From an uncultured Sunxiuqinia sp. (GTDB lineage Bacteria > Bacteroidota > Bacteroidia > Bacteroidales > Prolixibacteraceae): a stretch of 64,000 nt of DNA. Numbering within the stretch: the stretch's first letter is position 1; every line of letters starts with the position of its first letter. Of this stretch, positions 17,290 to 26,367 are shown one piece after another. The notes under the pieces were generated by a model, which saw only the letters and a list, made by a program, of their open reading frames with translations, was not told the origin of the DNA and searched no databases. The stretch spans positions 124,001 through 188,000 of the forward strand of contig NZ_CANLZV010000007.1 in the NCBI RefSeq assembly GCF_947495665.1, written 5' to 3'. The position numbers and the translations under genes are program-made.

Positions 17290-19680
17290 ATGCTCAAACA
17301 AATTACACTCTTTGCACTTGGTTGTATTTTATTTTCAGCCGCCCATGCAAACACAGCGTCAAGCGCTGATTCAACTTCAATGGCCCGACTAAAAGAAGTC
17401 GCCTCAACCATTCAGCTAAGCTCGCCCGCCAAAGGCGACCAATCGATCAACACTCCGAAAGTACCTACCGACCTTAAGCTAAAACTGATTAGCTCCGATT
17501 GTCTTCCGGTAGTTGCAGCTGATGGTTCAATTGTTTCGCCACTGGTCGATACCAAAGTTCATCTTTACTATGTGTTAAGCGACCAGCAAGGCAATAAAAC
17601 CGATGTGCCTTCCATTCCGGTACTTATTCCGGGACGCTACCAAAACACGGATCAATCAAATCCGAAACCCTTTGTGGTTCCCGCACTTCGCGAATGGCTG
17701 GGACACGAAGGAGAATTTCTTATTTCCGACAAAATGGAGCTTGCCGTAGATCCACAGTACAAGTCGGAACTGCAGGAGGTAGCCGAAACACTGGCCGGCG
17801 ATTACGCGGAACTCTTCGGTAAAAAAATGAAGATCCGCTACAAGCTTCCTAAGAAAGGCAACATCTTCCTTTCCCTCAACAACGAAGAAAAAACCATAGG
17901 CGATGAAGGCTATGTACTGGAGATTAAGGACTGGATAAGCCTAAAAGCCAACACCAGCCAAGGCTGTTTCTGGGGAACCAGAACACTGCTGCAGCTGTTG
18001 GAACAATCGGACCGTATTCCCAAAGGCCTTGCCCGCGACTACCCAAAATACGAACGCCGGGGCTTTATGCTCGATGTAGCCCGCAAATTTTTCACCATCG
18101 ATTTTCTTCGCGATTACGTCAAATTCATGTCGTATTATAAAATGAATGAGTTTCAGATTCACCTGAACGACAACGGATTTAAGCAGTTCTTCAACCACGA
18201 CTGGGACAGCACCTACTCGGCTTTCCGCCTTGAAAGCACCACATTCCCCGGCCTTACCGCCAAAGACGGTCATTACAGTAAAGAAGAATTTATCGATCTG
18301 CAATTACTGGCTCAGCAATACGGCGTGAACATTGTCCCTGAGATTGATGCTCCGGCACACACCCTGGCCTTTTACCACTACAACCAGGAGTTGGGAAGCG
18401 AGGAATTTGGCCGCGACCACCTTGATCTTGACAATCCCAAAACCTATGAGTTCATGGATGCTCTTTTCAAGGAATACCTGGAGGGACCAAATCCGGTTTT
18501 CATTGGAAACGAGGTCCATATCGGAACCGATGAGTACTCCAATAAAGTAGCTGAAAAGTTCCGTGCCTTTACCGATCGGTACATTCGGTATGTGGAGTCG
18601 TTCGGGAAAAGAGCCCGTGTTTGGGGAGCTTTAACACACGCCAAAGGAAGCACGCCGGTTAAATCGGAGAATGTCATTATGGATGCCTGGTACAACGGTT
18701 ACGCCAACCCGGCCGACATGATTGAACTGGGCTACGACCTGGTAAGCATTCCGGACGGACTGGTTTACATTGTTCCGGCTGCCGGCTATTACTACGACTA
18801 CCTCAACGACCAATACCTTTATGAGAACTGGGAACCGGTTCAGATCGGGAAGGCAGTATTTCCGTTTGGACACCCGCAGATTTTAGGTGGAAAGTTTGCC
18901 GTTTGGAACGACCATGTTGGCAATGGTATTTCGGAAAAAGATGTGCATCATCGCGCACTGAATTCCATGAAAGTCTTGTCGCAAAAAATGTGGATGGGCA
19001 ACAGCACCGCACTAAGCTTCGACCAGTTCCAGTCGAAAGCGGCCAAGCTGAGCGAAGCACCTGGGGTTAACCTGGCAGGACAGGTAGCCTCGAAAAGCGA
19101 GCTGGTGCTACACTATAGCTTCAACAACAAAAAAATTCAGGACCGGTCGGCCAATGCCTATCATGCCCGTGCCGGCAAACAAACCAAAACGGTTCCCAGC
19201 ACAAACAGCCAGGCACTGCAGCTGTCCAAAGGATCGGTGGTTCAACTGCCCATTGATGAAATTGGCTACAACTACACGGTAAGCATGACCATCAAACGAG
19301 ATCAGGCCCTGCCCGGAACCGTGCTTTTTGAATCACCCAACGCCAAACTTTGGTTGAGTGATGCTGAAACCGGCAAGCTGGCCTTCTCACGCGATGGTTA
19401 CACCTTCAACTTTGACTACACGGTTCCGGAAAACGAATGGACCTCCATCGTCATTGAAGGCGACCACAAAGGGACATCTCTTTTTGTGAATGACAAGCAA
19501 CTGGAGCGCCTGGAAGGAAAAATGCAGGAATTCAACGAAGGGAAAGACAAAATGGCCTGCATCCAAACGCTGGTATTCCCACTCCGACACTTAGGCTCTG
19601 ATACAAACAAGGAAACCTTCCAGATTGATGAACTAAAGGTTTTCAACTGCAAGCTTTCTGAAAAAGAAACCAGCAAATAA
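17290..19680 (+). CDS. Secreted GH20 beta-N-acetylhexosaminidase with C-terminal LamG-like domain
   Basis: A 796-residue secreted glycosidase. Signal peptide 1-20 (LFALGCILFSAAHA). An N-terminal beta-rich region (~50-125) precedes the GH20b-like domain (~130-255), which leads into the GH20 TIM barrel: RRGFMLDVARKFF, FQIHLNDNGF, PEIDAPAHTLAF and the catalytic Asp414-Glu415 pair in HIGTDEYS. GH20 enzymes remove terminal GlcNAc/GalNAc using substrate-assisted catalysis. Residues ~610-796 form a beta-sandwich resembling LamG/concanavalin-like binding modules (LVLHYSFNNKKIQDRSANAYHA start). The substrate is likely a host or algal amino-sugar glycan or chitin fragment. No SusC/D genes lie beside it, so it is an orphan enzyme. 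It ends at a strong terminator. Confidence 0.93.
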   Translation: MLKQITLFALGCILFSAAHANTASSADSTSMARLKEVASTIQLSSPAKGDQSINTPKVPTDLKLKLISSDCLPVVAADGSIVSPLVDTKVHLYYVLSDQQGNKTDVPSIPVLIPGRYQNTDQSNPKPFVVPALREWLGHEGEFLISDKMELAVDPQYKSELQEVAETLAGDYAELFGKKMKIRYKLPKKGNIFLSLNNEEKTIGDEGYVLEIKDWISLKANTSQGCFWGTRTLLQLLEQSDRIPKGLARDYPKYERRGFMLDVARKFFTIDFLRDYVKFMSYYKMNEFQIHLNDNGFKQFFNHDWDSTYSAFRLESTTFPGLTAKDGHYSKEEFIDLQLLAQQYGVNIVPEIDAPAHTLAFYHYNQELGSEEFGRDHLDLDNPKTYEFMDALFKEYLEGPNPVFIGNEVHIGTDEYSNKVAEKFRAFTDRYIRYVESFGKRARVWGALTHAKGSTPVKSENVIMDAWYNGYANPADMIELGYDLVSIPDGLVYIVPAAGYYYDYLNDQYLYENWEPVQIGKAVFPFGHPQILGGKFAVWNDHVGNGISEKDVHHRALNSMKVLSQKMWMGNSTALSFDQFQSKAAKLSEAPGVNLAGQVASKSELVLHYSFNNKKIQDRSANAYHARAGKQTKTVPSTNSQALQLSKGSVVQLPIDEIGYNYTVSMTIKRDQALPGTVLFESPNAKLWLSDAETGKLAFSRDGYTFNFDYTVPENEWTSIVIEGDHKGTSLFVNDKQLERLEGKMQEFNEGKDKMACIQTLVFPLRHLGSDTNKETFQIDELKVFNCKLSEKETSK

Positions 19681-19701
19681 TTCATTTTCAATCATAAGCA
19701 G

Positions 19702-19738
19702 CGAGGGCTTACCGCAAGGTTAAGCCCTCGTTTATTTT
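19702..19738 (+). terminator. Intrinsic terminator after GH20
   Basis: CGAGGGCTTA (19702-19711) pairs with TAAGCCCTCG (19721-19730), with further CC/GG pairing in the loop, followed by TTTATTTT. Confidence 0.88.
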
Positions 19739-19854
19739 GGGCAGCTCTTCGCCATCCCATCATTCGCAAGTCCTGAAGGAGGATTACCCAACCAACCATC
19801 TCTTCCCAACCTCTTCCGGGTGCAACAATTGCCTGACCGTACTCGTTTTAATGG

Positions 19855-20769
19855 ATGACTAACCGAAGCACCGGGCTCTTAACACAACTGACAATGGATA
19901 CAACTTACACACTCGACACTTATTTTAAAGACGGTATGCCTTGCTTACTATTCAATATGGAGGAACTCAACCACACCCCTCCCTACGACAATCGATCGGC
20001 TCACCGGCACGCCTACTACGAAATATACCTGTATCAACAAGGCCAAGGGACACACACCATCGACTTTACAAGCTACAACTACCATCCCGGCTGTGTGTCG
20101 GTCGTGTTTCCCCATCAGACCCACCAATTCAACAGAAGTGCCGACGCACAAGGGCATGTCATCATGTTTAACGAAGAATTGTTTTGTTCCGAAATGCTTC
20201 GCAAAGAGCTACGGGCCTATTGTGTGGACTTAAAAAACAGGCTCAACTTCCTGAAGCTAAGCGAAAGTCAGTTTACCGAAATCCAACTCCTTTTCCAGCT
20301 CATCCAATCGCTTTTCAACGATTTGAATGTGCTGGGCAAAGAACAAATCAGGCATTTAATCAAGGTGATTTTGCTGAAACTGATGGACTACAGCAAGACC
20401 AAAGAACTGTCGCAAAAGGAAACCTCCGAGTCAGACTTGTATTATGCCTTCTCCAATCTGGTCGACCTTCATTTTAAAGAGAAAAGGTTGGTGAGCGAAT
20501 TTGCCGACCTGCTGGACGTAACCCCCAAAAAGTTAAACGCCCTATCCAAAACCTATGGCGGAATCACGGCCTTGCAGGTCATTCACGAACGCATTTTTCA
20601 GGAAGCCAAACACCTGCTGGCCTTCTCCGGATTGACCCACAAGGAAATTGCCTACCAGCTCAAGTTTGACTCCCCCTCGGCCCTGAACAAGTTTATTCAG
20701 AAGAAAGCCGGCTGCAGTCCCTCAGACTTGCAGAACCGCCTCACCCAAATTTATATCAAACAGCCCTAA
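19855..20769 (+). CDS. AraC-family transcriptional regulator
   Basis: A 304-residue regulator. The N-terminal half has a cupin-like sensing pattern (SAHRHAYYEIYLYQQGQGTHTID, split about a metal- or sugar-binding HxH) near residues 42-66. The C-terminal third (~195-300) holds the two helix-turn-helix units, with the signature HKEIAYQLKFDSPSALNKFIQKKAGCSPSD. An alternative start is Met14 (at 19894). It lies 110 nt upstream of, and in the same direction as, an iron-containing alcohol dehydrogenase, which it may control. AraC proteins of this type often respond to sugars such as rhamnose or fucose; no ligand can be read from the sequence. Confidence 0.9.
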   Translation: MTNRSTGLLTQLTMDTTYTLDTYFKDGMPCLLFNMEELNHTPPYDNRSAHRHAYYEIYLYQQGQGTHTIDFTSYNYHPGCVSVVFPHQTHQFNRSADAQGHVIMFNEELFCSEMLRKELRAYCVDLKNRLNFLKLSESQFTEIQLLFQLIQSLFNDLNVLGKEQIRHLIKVILLKLMDYSKTKELSQKETSESDLYYAFSNLVDLHFKEKRLVSEFADLLDVTPKKLNALSKTYGGITALQVIHERIFQEAKHLLAFSGLTHKEIAYQLKFDSPSALNKFIQKKAGCSPSDLQNRLTQIYIKQP

Positions 20770-20799
20770 ATGTATATCGCCAGTCACTGACAGTCAGAC

Positions 20800-20807
20800 T
20801 ACTTTTG
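20800..20807 (+). promoter_or_regulatory. -7 box for the Fe-alcohol dehydrogenase
   Basis: TACTTTTG matches TAnnTTTG and would start a transcript with a ~65-nt leader. There is no clear TTTG at -33, compatible with dependence on an activator such as the neighbouring AraC protein. An in-frame TTG at 20805 lies inside this box and is not a start. Confidence 0.5.
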
Positions 20808-20879
20808 TATTCGAAAAAACAAGGGAACTCTTCCTCAAACGGAAATTCCCCAAACGAATCGATTAAAGTAGAAAGTAAG

Positions 20880-22031
20880 ATGGCAAAATTTATTGTTCCC
20901 AAGGAGATTTACCATGGAATTGGAAGTCTCGAAAATGTAAAAGAATTAAAAGGTAAAAAAGCCGTGATTGTGATCGGCGGAAGCTCAGTAAAAAAGAATG
21001 GGGCCCTGCAGCGCACTCAGGCCTATTTAGCCGAAGCCAACATCAGCTCGGTTGTGTTTGAAGGTGTTGAAGCCGACCCATCTATTGAAACCGTATTGAA
21101 AGGTGCTCAGTTTTTCAGCCAGGAACAACCGGATGTAATCATCGGGCTGGGAGGTTGCTCGGCCATTGATGCCGCGAAGACCATGTGGGTGTATTACGAG
21201 TACCCGGACTCGAAACTGGAAGAGCTGGCTCAGCCGTTTGCCGTAAAGCCCCTGCGCAACAAAGCAATCTTTGTCGCCATTCCAACAACCAGTGGAACCG
21301 GCACCGAAATTACCGGGCTGGCAGTTATTACCAACACCGAAAAAGGCACCAAACACCCCATTGTGTCGCACGAGTTGACGCCTGATGTTGCCATTGTTGA
21401 CGGAGAGCTTTGCAAGTCGATGCCAGCGCATGTAACCGCCAACACCGGCTTGGACGCGCTGAGCCATGCCGTGGAAGCGTATGTGTCGAACATTGCTGAC
21501 CGCTACAACGACGCCTTGGCTAAAAACGCCACCGACCTGATCTTCAACTACCTGCCAACGGCCGTTAGCGAGCCCCAAAATGAGGAAGCCCGCCAGGCCA
21601 TGCACGACGCATCCTGTATGGCAGGCATGGCCTTCACCAACGTTTGGCTGGGTATTGTCCACGCCATGTCGCACCAACTGGGAGGCACCTTTGGCATTCC
21701 TCACGGGTGTGCCAATGCGATTCTGATGCCGAACGTCATTCGCTTCAACAGCCAGGTAACCGACAAGTATAATGACTTGGCTGCTGTGTTGGGCAAAACA
21801 AACGCCGAAGAGCTGGCTGAGGAAATTGCAGCCCTGCGCAGCAAGGTAGGTACCATTTCATCCATCAAGGAATATGGCATTGACGAACAAGTGTGGGCTG
21901 ACCACCTGGATCAGCTAACCGAAAATGCCCTGAAAGATCCCTGTACCTTGTTTAATCCGCGGGTACCCAAGGCTGAAGAAATCAAAGCCATTTACCAGGC
22001 TTGTTTCGAAGGAACAGCAATCAACTTTTAA
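20880..22031 (+). CDS. Iron-containing (type III) alcohol dehydrogenase
   Basis: The 383-residue enzyme begins MAKFIVPKEIYHG. The 25 codons open upstream are low-complexity (Ser/Asn) and overlap the promoter, so the ATG at 20880 is used. NAD-binding GGGS-type loop (GLGGCSAIDAAKTMW, ~95-110), then the PTTSGTGTE motif, and the iron site GLDALSHAVEAYVS ... HAMSHQLGGTFGIPHGCANA supplying Asp and three His ligands. Family members reduce lactaldehyde to 1,2-propanediol or aldehydes to alcohols in fermentation. The AraC regulator upstream hints at sugar-linked control. A terminator follows directly. Confidence 0.92.
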   Translation: MAKFIVPKEIYHGIGSLENVKELKGKKAVIVIGGSSVKKNGALQRTQAYLAEANISSVVFEGVEADPSIETVLKGAQFFSQEQPDVIIGLGGCSAIDAAKTMWVYYEYPDSKLEELAQPFAVKPLRNKAIFVAIPTTSGTGTEITGLAVITNTEKGTKHPIVSHELTPDVAIVDGELCKSMPAHVTANTGLDALSHAVEAYVSNIADRYNDALAKNATDLIFNYLPTAVSEPQNEEARQAMHDASCMAGMAFTNVWLGIVHAMSHQLGGTFGIPHGCANAILMPNVIRFNSQVTDKYNDLAAVLGKTNAEELAEEIAALRSKVGTISSIKEYGIDEQVWADHLDQLTENALKDPCTLFNPRVPKAEEIKAIYQACFEGTAINF

Positions 22032-22067
22032 GCATTAAAAGAAAAAACGGATTCTTCCGTTTATTCG

Positions 22068-22097
22068 AAAAAGGCTGCCCCCACGGGCGGCCTTTTT
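22068..22097 (+). terminator. Intrinsic terminator after Fe-alcohol dehydrogenase
   Basis: AAAAAGGCTGCCC (22068-22080) pairs with GGGCGGCCTTTTT (22085-22097) with one G-T wobble and a 4-nt loop. Confidence 0.9.
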
Positions 22098-22230
22098 CAT
22101 TGGTGGTCCTAAACATCCGGCCAAAAAAAAGGGCAACCTCACATCCAGTTGTCCTTTTTCACCAAGGGAAGCACAGCAACTTGCTTAGCCCCGATCCAAA
22201 ACCCGGCATTTAGCTAAGCAGCCCCGGGCA

Positions 22231-22545
22231 TCATCCCCATTTTTTAATCGCATTTTCAATGGCCGCACCGGCCTTGCCCAGGTCTTCCGGAGTCATTACC
22301 GGGTAAAAATCAATCTCCGCATGGAGCCACATAAAAAACGGCTCAGCCACAGCAGGCATTTGCGAAGCATCATCCATATTCACCACCACAAAACAGCCCC
22401 TGCTTCCGCAAAGGGTTGTAAAATAAGCAGCTTCCGCTTTCACTTCGGCCAAAAGCGCTTTCATCTTTTCGCCAAATTTAGGGTCTTTCAACAGGTCGTT
22501 GCTACTCGCGGCTGTGGGCCACTTCACGCGCATGACATACTTCAT
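22231..22545 (-). CDS. Small conserved-type protein of unknown function with Shine-Dalgarno start
   Basis: A 104-residue soluble protein. The chosen ATG at 22545 is preceded by GGAG spaced 7 nt away on the coding strand, a clear Shine-Dalgarno sequence that is rare in this window; the 32 codons open further upstream have no start support. The body contains AEAAYFTTLCGSRGCFVVVNMDD followed by AVAEPFF and PVMTPEDLGKAG, a pattern I recall from conserved hypothetical proteins in proteobacteria and acidobacteria (possibly a dimeric alpha-beta barrel fold). No catalytic residue can be named. The SD-type start and wide distribution would fit horizontal acquisition. Confidence 0.75.
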   Translation of the reverse strand: MKYVMRVKWPTAASSNDLLKDPKFGEKMKALLAEVKAEAAYFTTLCGSRGCFVVVNMDDASQMPAVAEPFFMWLHAEIDFYPVMTPEDLGKAGAAIENAIKKWG

Positions 22546-22712
22546 AAATTGCTCCTTTCTTTTTTGGGAAATTACTGGTATTGAATACTCAGGCAGCACA
22601 CTTCTGCAACGAACAGGATTCGGAAAAGCAAGTAGAACCACCTGTTGAAAGCTTACCCCTCGTTTCCGAAAAAGTTACATGCCGGCAAGCTGCTTTCACC
22701 CAACAGCCCTTC

Positions 22713-22968
22713 CCTGTAAGCCCTTGAGGCGTCCTGTAAGCATCCGGGAAGCCCTGTAGCTTCTAAAGCCTCCCTGCGGCCTTGTCCCCTTCCCTGCTAC
22801 GCAGGATTACAAAATCTGACTACAGGGCCGGAAAAAACCCTGCAGGATTACAAAAAAAGCTTGCAGGACGACAAAAAAGGGCACAGGATCAGAAAAAAAC
22901 CTACAGGAACAGGGAAAAGACCTACAGGACAACCAGAAAAGCTACAGGACGGCTAAAGATTCCACAGG
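22713..22968. repeat. Head-to-head array of 14 phased CAGG motifs with phased A-tracts
   Basis: Left arm: five CCTG(T/C) motifs beginning at 22713, 22733, 22753, 22773 and 22793, exactly 20 bp apart. Right arm: nine inverted (A/G)CAGG motifs beginning at 22801, 22822, 22842, 22863, 22883, 22903, 22924, 22944 and 22964, 20 or 21 bp apart. The orientation switches around 22799. In the right arm each motif is followed by an A-tract (4-7 A) starting at 22811, 22832, 22852, 22873, 22893, 22915 and 22937, also phased at about two helical turns. The sequences between motifs are degenerate. The period is not a multiple of three, so it is not a coding repeat. It lies in the gap between two divergent genes. 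Confidence 0.85.
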
Positions 22969-23175
22969 GCGCCAACACGCTCTATAGCATAAAAAACATA
23001 ATCCAACTTATCATTTTGTTTTGCTAACTTGCTCTGGAATTGGAAGAAATGAAGATAAGGCGGGGGGAGATGAAAGTGCAAGTGATTCATAGTTTATTAC
23101 CAAAATTGCAAATCTGAACACGACAAAAAAACTCTTTATCATTAAAAAGAGAAATACTAACAAAAACCTGAAACA

Positions 23176-25029
23176 ATGAAACTTGAAAAAATCCTTGACA
23201 ATGTTAATTCTCTTGAAAAAAATTCTTTTCTAAAGATTATTGACAACATTAAGTCCTCCAATCCCAAAAACAGTAAGGAAATTGATAAAATTCTTTCGGA
23301 GAGTAGTAATAACCTAAAAAGCGTGGACAGTATTAACATCGCCAAGGTTTTTGACCTAATAAAAGATGAGTTTGCAGAAACCATTAAAGCAGAGTTTGTA
23401 AATACAACCTCGCAACTCGACATTCTAATTGACATAGTTATAAAAGACGGAAACAACATCTTAAAACAAGATTGGTTTGCAAGGCTCTACGAAAGAGAAT
23501 TAGTAAAAATCAGAAAGAAAACGAAAGAACTAAAAACACAACTTGAATCCGACAAATCTGAAATTAGCGAATTGAGAAAACGTGACTATCTCATCTATAA
23601 AGCATGTGTAGAAACGGCCTATAATAACGACTACGAAAATAACAGAGATTCAAAAATCACTGATGATGAATTATCAATTTTACTAACACTAACAAATCAA
23701 TTAGAATTATCACAAGAGGAAGTAAAACTGATCAACTACCTAATCATTCCACCTGAGAAATCTGATATTGATACGGTAACAACATTCCTTAAAAATATTG
23801 GGGTAATATTTTTCTCAAAAAAGAACAACCTGATTTATGTAGCAGATGAAGTTGTTCTGGTTCTGCGAAAAGTCAGAAAAAAACAAATCGCAGACAAATA
23901 CTTCCGCCGGATACTTAAGACCTTAAAGGAATCACAAATAAACCTCATCTGTCGCAAACATAACATCGATGTTAAAGAACTTGATTACGAATCAAAGATT
24001 AAGCAAATAATTAAAGAGGGTATTTCATTTTCAAATCTGCTAAAAAGCAGTATGCACAAAGATGGAACTAACTTAACTGATAGAAAAAAAGCAATTACCG
24101 ATATTTGGAGCAAAGGGTTAAAAATATCGACAACACTAAAAGGGAGTACACTGGATGAAAAAATTGAAAATATAATTGCCCATTTCAATGAAATTGAACT
24201 TGATGAAAAAGTCGGTATTTCAGTTGAAGGCTACGAAAAACTACTTTTAGAGATCAATGATGAATTGAAGTCTTTTAGAAAGTTAGTGCTAAATGAGTTT
24301 GAGATGCCTGACGAGACAGTCTTGAACAGCAGTACTCTTTTAGATTTTAACATCAAACCACGTGATGTTCTCGACATTTTACCAACGGAGGACCTTAAAA
24401 CCTTTATTGCTGCCAAAGAATTAAAATCAAGAGGTGATTTAGTTCTTAACATTTTAGATGCTTACAAAGATTCAGAAAACCTACTCATTGAAAACTATGT
24501 TGCTATTGGATTTCGAAACTTGAATCTATTGAAAGAAAATGGCATCATCATTAAAGAAAGTGAACTTGGATTAAAGTTTGAATGCCTCACCCAGAAAATT
24601 TTTGAGCAACTAGGTTTTAATGTTGATGAATCATTGAAGAAAAAACTTAATACTGCTAAGAACAAAATCGACCTTGTGTTGAACTTAGGGAATAATGACA
24701 TAATAATAGTTGAATGCAAAACAGTAAAAGAGAGCGGTTATAATAAATTCAGTTCCGTTTCCAGACAAATAAAGTCTTACGTGGATCTAGCCAAAAAAGA
24801 AGGCTTCAATGTTGTAAAATCGCTCCTGGTTGCACCTGACTTTAGCGATGAATTTGTAAACGATTGTGACTTAGAATTCGAAATAAATTTATCATTGATA
24901 ACGGCAAGTTCGCTTGTAAGCATCCTTGATGGATTCCGAGAATCAAAACACAAGCAATTTCCTTACCAATTGCTCATGAAAGATGTTCTGATAAAAGAAG
25001 AAAGAATTTTAAAGGCAATAAAGAAGTAG
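23176..25029 (+). CDS. Putative PD-(D/E)XK nuclease with coiled coil and SAP-like segment
   Basis: A 617-residue, Lys/Glu-rich protein that is visibly AT-richer than its neighbours. The N-terminal ~90 residues are helical; ~100-140 is coiled-coil-like (RKKTKELKTQLESDKSEISELRK, read in two parts). Residues ~150-215 are helical with a TerB-like appearance. A stretch near 395-435 (ILPTEDLKTFIAAKELKSRG) resembles SAP-type DNA-binding helices. The C-terminal ~465-570 region has the restriction-endonuclease pattern: ECLTQKIFEQLGF, Asp499 in NKIDLVL, and Glu513-x-Lys515 in IVECKT. Those residues would bind Mg2+ for DNA cleavage. No methylase or ATPase partner is adjacent, so it may be a single-gene defence or repair nuclease. 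The function is inferred, not established. Confidence 0.8.
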   Translation: MKLEKILDNVNSLEKNSFLKIIDNIKSSNPKNSKEIDKILSESSNNLKSVDSINIAKVFDLIKDEFAETIKAEFVNTTSQLDILIDIVIKDGNNILKQDWFARLYERELVKIRKKTKELKTQLESDKSEISELRKRDYLIYKACVETAYNNDYENNRDSKITDDELSILLTLTNQLELSQEEVKLINYLIIPPEKSDIDTVTTFLKNIGVIFFSKKNNLIYVADEVVLVLRKVRKKQIADKYFRRILKTLKESQINLICRKHNIDVKELDYESKIKQIIKEGISFSNLLKSSMHKDGTNLTDRKKAITDIWSKGLKISTTLKGSTLDEKIENIIAHFNEIELDEKVGISVEGYEKLLLEINDELKSFRKLVLNEFEMPDETVLNSSTLLDFNIKPRDVLDILPTEDLKTFIAAKELKSRGDLVLNILDAYKDSENLLIENYVAIGFRNLNLLKENGIIIKESELGLKFECLTQKIFEQLGFNVDESLKKKLNTAKNKIDLVLNLGNNDIIIVECKTVKESGYNKFSSVSRQIKSYVDLAKKEGFNVVKSLLVAPDFSDEFVNDCDLEFEINLSLITASSLVSILDGFRESKHKQFPYQLLMKDVLIKEERILKAIKK

Positions 25030-25130
25030 ATGATCAAATAAATTCCAACAACCTTGCAACCTTAAAGCAGTCGTCAAATCGGTGCTTTATTGCACAAAAA
25101 CAACTATTTTTAGGGGAAAACAACGATCCC

Positions 25131-26234
25131 ATGACAACGAACATCAGCCTGGAAGACTTGGGCTATAAGGCAAGCTTCGAAGAATTACGGAAGGCCAATC
25201 AGTTGGAGGATTTTGAAATCGGACGGGTGATTGCCGAACACAAGGAACGCTACCTGGTGAAAACCGCAACGGGCGATTTCGAAGCCGAGGTGACCGGCAA
25301 CTTACGGTTTGCGGCTCAGAGCCGGGAGGACTTTCCTGCGGTTGGCGACTGGGTGGCCTTAATCAGCTACGACACCAATCTGGCCTTTATTCACAGCATC
25401 CTGCCCCGCCAGTCGGTACTTGCCAGGCAGGCCGTTGGGAAGTTTGGCGAAAAACAGCTCATTGCCACCAATATCGACTTTGCTTTTTTGGTGCAGGCCG
25501 TCGACCGTGATTTCAACATCAACCGGTTGGAGCGCTACCTGACCATCTGCTATTCGTCAAACGTCAGCCCAATCATCGTGCTGACCAAAACCGATTTAAT
25601 CGCCCCGCCAAGGCTACAGGAAATTGAGGAAAGCATAAAACGCCGGATTAAAAACAGCCCCATCCTGGCCATCAGCAACGAAACCATGGCAGGTTATGAC
25701 TCACTAACAGGAATTTTGGAAAAAGGAAAAACCTATTGCTTGCTGGGTTCTTCGGGCGTTGGCAAGTCCACACTGATGAACAAGCTGTCGGGCAGGCCCC
25801 TCATGAAGACCAGCTCCATCAGCACAAGTACCCATAAAGGCCGGCATGTTACCACCCACCGCGAACTGATTATTCTCCCCGGCGGAGGAATCCTTATTGA
25901 CAACCCGGGCATGCGGGAAATCGGAATCACAGACGCTGCCCAAGCTTTGGAAGCGACCTTCGACGAGATTATGCATCTTGCGCAGCAGTGCAAATTCGGC
26001 GATTGCACCCACACTTCGGAAAAAGGCTGTGCGGTTTCCGAAGCCGTCAAACAAGGAAAGCTGGATGAGCAGGCCTATGAAAACTTCCTGAAAATGGAAC
26101 GGGAGCAGGCGCATTTTGACCTTTCGGTTTCTGAAAAACGCAAAAAGGATAAAGCCTTTGGAAAAATGATTAAGAACGTTAAAACCGACATGCAAAAGTT
26201 AAGTGCCAAACACCACAAACCCACCAAAAAATAG
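25131..26234 (+). CDS. rsgA: Ribosome small-subunit-dependent GTPase RsgA
   Basis: A 367-residue circularly permuted GTPase that acts late in 30S maturation. The OB-fold domain spans ~25-95. The GTPase motifs occur in permuted order: G4 TKTD at 152-155, G1 GSSGVGKS at 206-213, then the G3 DNPGMRE. The C-terminal zinc knuckle follows with CKFGDCTHTSEKGC, and a basic tail. It contains the usual substitution of hydrophobic residues before G1. The gene stands alone with a short AT-rich upstream region. Confidence 0.95.
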   Translation: MTTNISLEDLGYKASFEELRKANQLEDFEIGRVIAEHKERYLVKTATGDFEAEVTGNLRFAAQSREDFPAVGDWVALISYDTNLAFIHSILPRQSVLARQAVGKFGEKQLIATNIDFAFLVQAVDRDFNINRLERYLTICYSSNVSPIIVLTKTDLIAPPRLQEIEESIKRRIKNSPILAISNETMAGYDSLTGILEKGKTYCLLGSSGVGKSTLMNKLSGRPLMKTSSISTSTHKGRHVTTHRELIILPGGGILIDNPGMREIGITDAAQALEATFDEIMHLAQQCKFGDCTHTSEKGCAVSEAVKQGKLDEQAYENFLKMEREQAHFDLSVSEKRKKDKAFGKMIKNVKTDMQKLSAKHHKPTKK

Positions 26235-26333
26235 CGCACACGTTCACCCCAGGCAACATCCGTGCATTCCTCCCGGCCCGAACTCTTAATTTTTTGGTAA
26301 TGCTGGACTTAAGGGCGTTCATTAGAATTTGGC

Positions 26334-26341
26334 TACTTTTG
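26334..26341 (+). promoter_or_regulatory. -7 box for the HAD phosphatase gene
   Basis: TACTTTTG matches TAnnTTTG and leaves a ~20-nt leader before the ATG at 26368. It excludes the in-frame TTG at 26329 as start. No convincing -33 element. Confidence 0.5.
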
Positions 26342-26367
26342 CTGCTCATTTTAGAAAGCACATTAAC

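Noticed and set aside
22782-23027. 81-codon ORF across the CAGG array
   Set aside because: The array period drifts between 20 and 21 bp, so the frame is not preserved; the product is only Lys/Arg/Gln-rich low complexity.
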